Shown here in pieces: positions 56,520 through 64,000 of a stretch of DNA of 64,000 nt. The stretch spans positions 7,264,240 through 7,328,239 of the forward strand of contig CM035807.1 of assembly GCA_020466095.1 (NCBI GenBank), written 5' to 3'. Below the pieces are notes generated by a model, which made no database searches, was not told the DNA's origin, and was given only the letters and a program-made list of their open reading frames with translations. This stretch comes from Chlorops oryzae. Taxonomy: Eukaryota > Arthropoda > Insecta > Diptera > Chloropidae. Position 1 is the first letter of the stretch; the number at the start of each line of letters is the position of its first letter. A program made the position numbers and the translations under genes.

Positions 56520-56750
56520 GCGATAACTCAAATTCAACGAAAAAGTCAGTTCATTTCGCGTCCGCCTCGTTCTCCTTCTATGCCCCAGCGCGCTGCAGCG
56601 TAGGCAATTCCGATTCCTTTGTGCATCAAATCATATAGCCCCGCGCGTATCTACTGTGTCAGCGCCAGCTTCGGATTCAGATTCAGCGTCAGCTTCAGCA
56701 TCTGCATCTGCATCAGTTGCATCTCTACGCGTTTTCTCGTGCGAATAACT

Positions 56751-56960
56751 ATGAAAGTGATTGCCGTTTGCATCACTTCAGCTGTTACGGCCGTTGCTGC
56801 TACCATTTCTGTTCTTGCCACATCCAAAGTCGATTGCTTTACTCCGCTCGCATATAGTTTTTGTTGCTGTTTTGATTTTTTTTTTTTTACTTTTTTCAGT
56901 TTTTTGCTCTCCGAAATGCCACAATTCATTTCATGGCATGTGAAATTTAATTGGCTGTAA
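56751..56960 (+). CDS. Candidate short ORF with signal-peptide-like start
   Basis: ATG 56751 opens 69 codons: MKVIAVCITSAVTAVAATIS, VLATSKVDCFTPLAYSFCCC, then an F-rich part from a T tract, ending at TAA 56958-56960. The first 24 residues fit a secretory signal (possible cut after ATS). The region 56520-56860 is GC-rich with TCAGCATCTGCATC repeats. The ORF may stop being real at the T tract (an acceptor-like TTTTTTCAG lies at about 56901). Confidence 0.25.
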   Translation: MKVIAVCITSAVTAVAATISVLATSKVDCFTPLAYSFCCCFDFFFFTFFSFLLSEMPQFISWHVKFNWL

Positions 56961-57754
56961 TTGTTACTGTTGCATGCAACACTTATTCGCGCTTGTTTGC
57001 TCGTTTGCCTCGCGACTCGCAAACTCTGCGCGACTGCATTCGCAAATGTTTAATGTTTCTGTAATTCTGATTTTTAATTTTTTTTTTTTCGCATTTCATT
57101 TAATTTTTTTTATTATTTACTATTTCGTTTTATTTTGTTTTTTTGCTCTTCCCGTCAGCGAGATATGTTCGCTTTGCTCAACTGACAATGAAACATTCAA
57201 TTTTGTAATTAACATTTAAAAGCATGAAAATTGCACATAAATATTTAAAACGCAATAAACGATATGCTCACTTGTCGTTCGCGGACGATGACTGAGAGAG
57301 TAAAAACCAAAGAAGAATAAAAAGAAATTTAAATAGAAGCGTAAAATCATTGAGAAATGTATCGCGAGAAAAGTGAATGAAAATTTTATTGAAAATTTTA
57401 TTGGAGCTTTTGCTGTTCCTCATGCTAATGCGGTTGAGGGGAGCTTACATCGGGGATAATGACAGCTTTCAAACATTTTAAGAAAGCAATTTTGATATAA
57501 CGTACGAAAAATAACGATTAAATATAGTAAGTTTTTTGAATGGAATTTTCCAAAAACATTTTACAAAATAATTCCATAAAATTTTAAAACAAAAATTTTT
57601 TCTGGTGCTTTAAGTAGAATTTTTTATACACTGTGCTAGTTTTTTATAAAAAGTTTTTAAGACAGACTTGAAATAAACGGTTTCTTCCTATTTCGACCAT
57701 GGAGAACTGTTTCATACAAAAATTTTGTTTGCAGGTTTTTACTCCAGTTTTCTG
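56961..57754. other. Gene-free stretch
   Basis: T-rich, with no supported exon. Confidence 0.6.
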
Positions 57755-58312
57755 TGAGATAGAGTGAAAGAGGGTGAAATTGTGTGACAGAGGGTGGGAG
57801 AGGGTAAAAGAGAGGGAGAGAGAGGAGAGAGAGAGAGGGAGAGAGGAAGAGAGAGGGAGAGAGAGGGGAGAGAGAGAGGAGAGAGAGGAGGGAGAGAGAG
57901 GGAGGAGAGAGAGAGAGGGAGAGAGAGGGAGAGAGAGGGAGAGAGAGAGGAGAGAGAGGGAGAGGAGAGGGAGAGGAGAGAGAGAGAGAGAGGGAGAGAG
58001 AGGAGAGAGGGAGAGAGAGGGAGGAGAGAGAGAGAGAGAGGGAGAGAGAGGGAGAGGAGAGGGAGAGAGGGAGAGAGAGGAGGGAGAGAGGGAGAGAGAG
58101 GGAGAGAGAGGGAGAGAGGGGGAGAGGGAGAGGAGGGAGAGAGAGAGGAGGGAGAGAGGAGAGAGAGGGAGAGAGAGGGAGAGAGAGAGGGGGAGAGAGA
58201 GGGAATGAGTGAAGTCGGAGAGAGCTGGAGAGTAGAGGCAGAAGAGAGAGTTGTAAGAGAGGATAAAGGGATGAGGAGATAGAGAGAGGGAGAGAGGGAA
58301 AAGAGGAAGGAG
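57755..58312. repeat. GAGAGGGA purine tract, about 560 bp
   Basis: Almost pure A/G on the + strand with an irregular GAGAGGGA/GAGGAGA unit. Mirror-symmetric purine tracts of this kind can form triplex DNA. E/R/G-rich and S/L/P-rich frames here are compositional. Confidence 0.97.
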
Positions 58313-58321
58313 TAGATGCTG

Positions 58322-58930
58322 AGAGAATTTAGAGTTCAAGAAGGATATTGAGTAGACTCGCCAGACCGCGAGGCTTTCGTGTAATTCAAAGTTTTTTTCA
58401 TTGTTTTATACGAGAGATTAGATTTTAGGATTGGATAAGGTTGTTTTAGATTTAGAGAGGAGAGAGACAGGTCATTTTAGATCGACGTGATTGCAGGAGA
58501 AGCTAAGAGAATATGATGAGTTCGAGAGGCAATATTTTCTGACGTTCACTAATTCTCAGCTGAGAAAGCCTCTGAGAGCTTCCAAGCTCTTTCAACACAA
58601 ATTCTGTCATACAAGCATTATATAATGAGGATATTAGTAAAGGAAGCAACAACAAGTATAGGTACTGTACATCCTGAGACATATTTTAAGTTTCCAATAA
58701 ATATTGATAGACTCGCCAGACCGCGATGGCTTTCGTGTATATTCAAATGTTTTTTCTTCATTGTTTTTCATTACAAACTTAATTTTAATTGGATAATGGT
58801 TGCTTTTAACTTTTAATCGATGAAATCCATTCATTTTAATTCGACTGCATTCAAATCACCTCATAAGTAATATGCATGAGTTCGAGAGCGTCCAATATTT
58901 CATGACTTTTCACCACATTTTCAACTGTCG
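58322..58930 (+). repeat. Noisy direct duplication next to the purine tract
   Basis: 58322-58590 and 58668-58930 align in order (offset 355 at TAGACTCGCCAGACCGCG, 58353 and 58708). Aligned blocks include GGCTTTCGTGTA, TTGGATAA-GGTTG, ATGAGTTCGAGAG and CAATATTT. Copy 1 has many one-base indels and is enriched in G/A insertions. Copy 2 reads as clean sequence. Confidence 0.7.
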
Positions 58931-59062
58931 CAAAACTGTATTCCCACACTTCTAAGCAAAACTATAAATAAAATTTTCAATCCCGAGCAATCTCCGTAAG
59001 CCAAAAATTGTCACTCGTAGGCGAATTGGATTTTCCACCGAATCTCTGAATAGGAAAAATGC

Positions 59063-59521
59063 TCAGACATTTATTGCGTAAATATCCTGAATGTGCCACA
59101 CTTGATTAAAACGCAACTCGATGCAAATGCTGCAAATGTTGCAAATGTTCCTATGCAACATTGCATTGGTGTCACCACTACACAAGCTAAAATACATTTC
59201 GTATGGATTTATAACCACCGCCAATGGAACAGTACATTGTAACCGAAGGCAACTATTTAAGTAAGTGAGCCAGTGAGCAAGTATTTTTGGTTGGATTGCA
59301 TTGGGGGAACGACGGCCGCCAAATATAATCGGCTGTGAAAATAAATTGAATTTCTGCTCGCGATAATTCGAAACCATTTCGAAGAGACACATTCGCACAT
59401 GGCATTTAAGCCTTGGCGAAATTAGATTTATGAACTTCGTTCTCCAGGCTTTTTCCCTTACCCAAAAACCACAAAAAAAAAAAAAAAAAAAAAAATCCAA
59501 AGCGTTGATTTCGCTGATCAT
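59063..59521 (-). CDS. Long unsupported ORF, 152 codons
   Basis: ATG 59521 to TAA 59063. Apart from an F-run from a poly-A tract (59471-59492), it reads WVREKAWRTKFINLISPRL … FGGRRSPNAIQPKILAHW … SICIELRFNQVWHIQD. No domain, splice signal or codon bias decides it. A frame of this length could occur by chance in the window. Confidence 0.15.
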   Translation of the reverse strand: MISEINALDFFFFFFFCGFWVREKAWRTKFINLISPRLKCHVRMCLFEMVSNYREQKFNLFSQPIIFGGRRSPNAIQPKILAHWLTYLNSCLRLQCTVPLAVVINPYEMYFSLCSGDTNAMLHRNICNICSICIELRFNQVWHIQDIYAINV

Positions 59522-59700
59522 GCGGTTATTTCCTTTTTATCACAGTCGAATTTGCTCCCGTTCAAGATAATATGTACACCGCATGCCTGTGCATGTCCGT
59601 GTGCTGATGCTGATGCTGGTGATGGTGCCATTGCATGTGTTAATCGACTTTGAAGTATGTCGGCAGGTGATATGGTTTTGTGCACTTTCCTAAATTATTT

Positions 59701-60159
59701 TCACCCGCTATAAATTAATGCGATGCGAAAGCTAACGAGGCATTGATTTAATTTATGACCAATTTCCAATAAATTAAATTTTCTTAGCTGCGAATTTTGC
59801 ACATTTTCCGAATCGAGCAATGATTTTCCGAATGATTGTCCAAAGATATTTTTCGCGCATTTGACAAATGATTTTATCGGAAATAGAAAATAGATTTCCA
59901 CGTTAATTGAAAAAGTAGAACAATCGAAAGTCTGTAAAGGGATAGGAGGCGCTTTTTCATCCCGCTGGTGAGTACCAAAAAAGGAGTGGGAAATTTTTTC
60001 TTCTCGTTTAAGAATTTTTGAACAAAAAATCATTATTAAGTAATATAGAGTAAATATAAAATTCCTTCCATGGAAAAGGGGGCCTCTTTTCTGTATTATG
60101 AGATCAACATGTGTGGGTTTTATAAAATAAGGTTTATTATGGAAGAAAAATCTCTTCAT
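59701..60159 (-). CDS. Long unsupported ORF, 152 codons
   Basis: ATG 60159 to TGA 59701: MKRFFFHNKPYFIKPTHVDL … HSFFGTHQRDEKAPPIPLQT … LRKFNLLEIGHKLNQCLV. It contains no simple repeat, unlike most long frames here. No family is recognised. On the + strand a donor-like GCTG|GTGAGTACC lies at 59967. Neither reading is proven. Confidence 0.2.
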   Translation of the reverse strand: MKRFFFHNKPYFIKPTHVDLIIQKRGPLFHGRNFIFTLYYLIMIFCSKILKREEKISHSFFGTHQRDEKAPPIPLQTFDCSTFSINVEIYFLFPIKSFVKCAKNIFGQSFGKSLLDSENVQNSQLRKFNLLEIGHKLNQCLVSFRIALIYSG

Positions 60160-63100
60160 ATACCGTCTATTGCAGTTTTGTAAGGCAATGTGGGCTTTTG
60201 AATTCTTCCATTAATAAGCCTTTTCCGCCAGCATTTTCTGAGCACTTCCCGCTGCCTAATTCGCTTTTCTGCAGGGATCACTCAGTCTTCAACTTTTACG
60301 TAAAGCTGTATTGATCGAAAAGGGTCGTAAATGGGTTGAATTAGTGAACGCGGGGCGCACTCCGAGTTGTCTCTGGAGGCACAAACCTTCTCTAAAAGAG
60401 AAAGTGACATGTAGCTTTTTAATGACTAAAGCCGGACATAATTTTCTGAGTAATACCGCCTTAAATTTCAACTCGTTACCTCAAATAAAGGTTGCCAAAT
60501 AAACGAAAAGGAACTCAAACTGCTAGCTGCGCCCTTGAAGCTAGGTATTTGGAAGAAATCTTGCATAATGAAACGGCCTAAAACTGTCAGAAGGAAATCA
60601 AAAATCAAGGAATCTTTGCCATAACTATTTACATGATTTCGAGTCAAATTTTAAATCAATTTGAGCACTCACTTGAATGCTCTAATTACAAGCCCACACA
60701 ATGTTCTTTGAAAATTCCAACAACGACTTTTGAACAATGCAAAAGCAAACAAAAACCATTTATGGTAACCATTAAGTCCAAACAAAGGCTAAAGTATTCT
60801 CAAGCACCCACACTCCTTATGTTGTTTTTAAAGATCACTCTCAATATGTGATGCTGAAATTGACATATTAAACTGACAGTTCTCAAGTCAGAAAAGTGAG
60901 GTCAGCTCTAGATTTAAAAGGGAAAAAAAAGAACGATCATATGTCGCTGATAATGGTTCCATCAGGGATATGTGCTGGCTCCCTCTTTTTTCTGATAATA
61001 AAGATATAATATGCAGGCTGATCAAAAATGTTGCCATTCTTCATAAAGTGTTGCACTGATTGGTGAACGTCTCTTCTAAATGTGGGCCACCTTCAAAAAA
61101 AAAAAAACAGAGAGAGAGAACGAGGAACGTTGACATCACATCATTATTCATATCCCGTAATTGGGTTGCATAAAGTCCTCCAAATTAATAGCACATAAAT
61201 TGCTTCCGATTTTCTTTTAATCCGATTTCACTGTAAGCCCGTATGAACTGTCAACATGATGCAGCACCGTCTTCATTTTCATCATTAACACTGGCCCGAT
61301 TGGATGGTCCGTCCGTTCGTTCGCTGGCTCGTTCAATCCATCCATTCGTTAGTCTTTTAGAACGATTTCGTTCAGATCACACGCTGTTACTTTTACGCTT
61401 ATCCATGTTAGAACGTTAATCAAAAAAAACAAAACAAAACAAAAAAAAAAAAAATGTTGCTTCAATGTTGCTTGTTGATTGAACTGTCAGAATCATTTGT
61501 CAATATATTTACGCTACTTAATACGGTAGCGGACAGTGTGTATTCGCTCCATTCTATTTTATATTTATTTTTATTTTCAATTTTTTTTTTTCTTCTGCTT
61601 AGCCTGGCAGCCCTAAGACAGCAGCTTTGTAACTAATTAGGAATGATGAGAAATTAACAGCCAGCATTGTTAGTAGTTGGCTTTTTTTCTCCATCAAGCT
61701 TCGAAGATACGATAGGATTTTTCTTTCAAAGTTTAATTTTTTAGAAAAATTTTTCTTTTACTGGTTCGGTTAGAGCACAGGTTGTGTTGGAAGGATGTTT
61801 AAATAAATACTTTTAGAGGGGTTTAAAATGTAGGTCAAGCATCGTTTTGTTCGACAAAGAAAGGACAGAAAATGTATTAAAGTTTATGGTATAGAGCAGA
61901 TAAAGTGAAGGACTATGATCTCATTAAAATCTCATTGAAAAAATACCTTAACTTTTGTTCTTGAAAGCTGTTTTTCCTACTAAATTCATGGCGCGTGCGC
62001 AACATTCGACATTGCACAGCTATGACTCATACAATGCCAGACAAATTCCTAGACAATTTCAGAATAAGCCCCTTCCGATCATTAATCATATATCATAAAT
62101 AGCGCCATCACGAGATGAGAAATCAAAACAGCAAACACATAACAAGATGCCAGTGATAATGGTAGACAAGAAGAAATTCAAATACGAGCAAAGTGATAAT
62201 GATAGAGAACAAGAATCCAACAGAGTTAGGAATGAAAAAAAAAATATAATTTTCTTATGAAAATACAGCATCATCAACACGTTAAAACATGCAACATTAT
62301 GTCACATCATCATGTTGCAAGCGAGTGTTAAGGAATGTACCGTCATTTCGGGTACGATATTTTAAGGCACTTGCTACAAGAACGTTATATAAAATTTTTC
62401 CAAAAGAGGATCAAAGACATTGAGGTTTAATAGTTCGAGAGCTGTAAACAGCTTTTCACAGCCACTTGATGGTAATGATTTATTGATAAAAAATTATAAA
62501 GGTTCATTACTTAACAGCTGTGACGGAAAAAAGTGGAATGGTTGTACCCAAAACTGCTCTAGTCCTGTCGTTTATCCTGAAGAAGATCAAATTTTGTTAA
62601 TATTATTTTTTTTTTTTTTTGTTACTCTTAAAACGCTGACTTGCAAATTCTCGCTCAACACTGCAAGTCATGGTGTTGCCAGCTTGCGCGTCTTCGGCTT
62701 CAAAGGAATATTTTATTGACGCCTTTGCATGACAAGAAATAATACGAGGGTCAATGAGAGTGCATCCATTGCACACATCACTTTGATGACTATGATTGTG
62801 TATTGTATAGAATTTATGCGTGATGTATTCATTCACATTGCAACAGGCTATTGAAAGGTGCAAGAATATGATGCCGCAACAATGTGTCTGGTTGAATCAC
62901 TCGCTTTCTTTCTCTGTTGTTTGCAACAATATTTACGCAATGAATAAGACATTCCATTTTGGCAGCTAATTTCGTATGCTGCTTTGAAGGGGACCGATCA
63001 AAATATTGATTGTTCTCAATAACAATACGTGCAGGCAGCCAAGCAGGCACACAGGCAGCCTTCAATGAACATTTATGGAAATGGAAAAAATATTGGAATT

Positions 63101-64000
63101 TATGTGCGGAAATATTTATTTTATTACCTGCAATTGGTTCATATCGCATTTAATGCTATTAAACAGGTGGATTCAAGTCAAATTTCTTAACAATTGTTCT
63201 TGAATTCCTCAATTAATCATTGTTTCATTATGCAAGCTGCCACGTCGAATTGTTGCTCATTTTCATATCACATCAAGATCATCATCGTGAGCTTGAAACG
63301 ATCGTCTCAGACATTCTTAGCGAAGATGCAAATGCGAGAGGAGACTTCTTTTCTCTCGCTCAGAAAAATTACTTCTGAAAATCACTCAAACCTTATAGAA
63401 TTCTTCTTATAGAATTTATTTATTTATTTATTTTTTTTTTTTCTTTTCATCCATTTGAAGTGCTCACAATTGTTGGATTTCCAAGCAGATGAGCATGTGA
63501 TCGCGCATGGTTTCGTATGACGATTTGACTTTATCTTGAGTGTATATCGTCAGTTTTCACAGCAGGATGTCTTAAGATCGTTCATTTGCTATAGTCTCTG
63601 TCTATGTGCCTTAAATTATTTTTAGTCTCCGTTTGCTTCTTCGTCGTCTCTTCGTCCGCTTCTTCATGTTTAAAGGGATTCGTAATGGCAATATGCAATA
63701 TGCACATTTGTGCACAGCGTGTGGCTTTCCTTTGATGCGCAGTCATTCAAGGTGGTACATAAGTTTAAATGTGGACCAGAATGAATAACCAAATGAACAG
63801 AACATTCAGGCATTGAGAAGAATGCGAGTTCTTATCGCTGTGTCAGTTAGAGCAAGTACAGTAGTCATATAAATATTGTGAACATTAAATCGATTTCGGA
63901 TAGAAGGCAATGTATCAGTAGCTTTCTAGAATGTGTATGGTACATTTGATTTCGATTTTTCAAAATTATCTACAAAAATTGAACTCCTGCGAAACGGTTG
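60160..64000. other. Gene-free stretch to the window end
   Basis: AT-rich with A tracts near 61095-61106 and 61441-61454, a GTTCGTTCG run near 61313-61345, GCGCGTGCGCAACATTCGAC near 61985, and T12 near 62608-62619. A minus frame at 63149-62829 starts MRYEPIA before a CAG|GTAATA donor, unsupported otherwise. Confidence 0.5.

Noticed and set aside
57644..58339. Frames of 144-231 codons (E/R/G or S/L/P)
   Set aside because: Translations of the GA-rich tract.

Overview
The window is nuclear DNA of a higher (cyclorrhaphan) fly. It is AT-rich and gene-poor. The evidence for a fly is four copies of a DINE-1/Helentron-like repeat (hairpin start TATACCC…GGGTATA, then GTCAGCGTCACCAGGAGA-type core and a CTGT/CCGT tract), an intact fly-type tRNA-Arg(ACG), RNase-H-bearing LINE fragments, tRNA-derived SINEs, short introns of 69-122 nt with GTRAGT donors, and many simple repeats. 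There is no bacterial, viral or organellar gene organisation and no CRISPR. I cannot name the species.

Solid or fairly solid content: tRNA-Arg (14608-14680) with its oligo-T terminator; DINE-like elements at 13793-14460 (+), 20345-21156 (+), 29149-29519 (-) and 32300-32802 (-); LINE 3' fragments at 2860-3500 and 46790-47560; SINE/tRNA-like pieces at 10076-10139, 10422-10460, 10690-10797 and 42935-43030; large satellites at 5618-6840 (GATAGAGAGA), 33718-34348 (TAACA), 48486-49150 (CTT-rich) and 57755-58312 (GAGAGGGA). The best protein-coding locus is a C2H2-finger gene at 45259-46445, broken by a -1 frame change near 45710-45840.

Less certain is a set of small exons read directly from splice signals, start contexts and open frames. 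They are: a two-exon 78-codon gene on the minus strand (54138-53780, with AATAAA downstream) whose first codons were tandemly duplicated together with a MITE; a perfectly spaced Inr+DPE promoter and first exon at 12965-13115; a minus-strand leader with an 85-nt intron at 17860-17631; short coding-like exons at 7190-7438, 7887-8038 and 8335-8486; a minus-strand first coding exon at 29758-29631 followed by a DINE insertion and overlapping open frames down to 28694; a decayed open frame at 32803-33375; and a non-coding internal exon at 49313-49415. These look like 5' ends of long-intron genes or small and decayed genes. None could be matched to a family by eye.

Most of the remaining sequence looks like intron or intergenic DNA. 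I did not find a clear new molecular system. The most interesting leads are the MITE-linked duplication at 54.1-54.65 kb, the 220-bp foldback at 16.1 kb, the broken zinc-finger gene, and a GA-biased degraded duplicate next to the 57.8-kb purine tract that looks like an assembly error.
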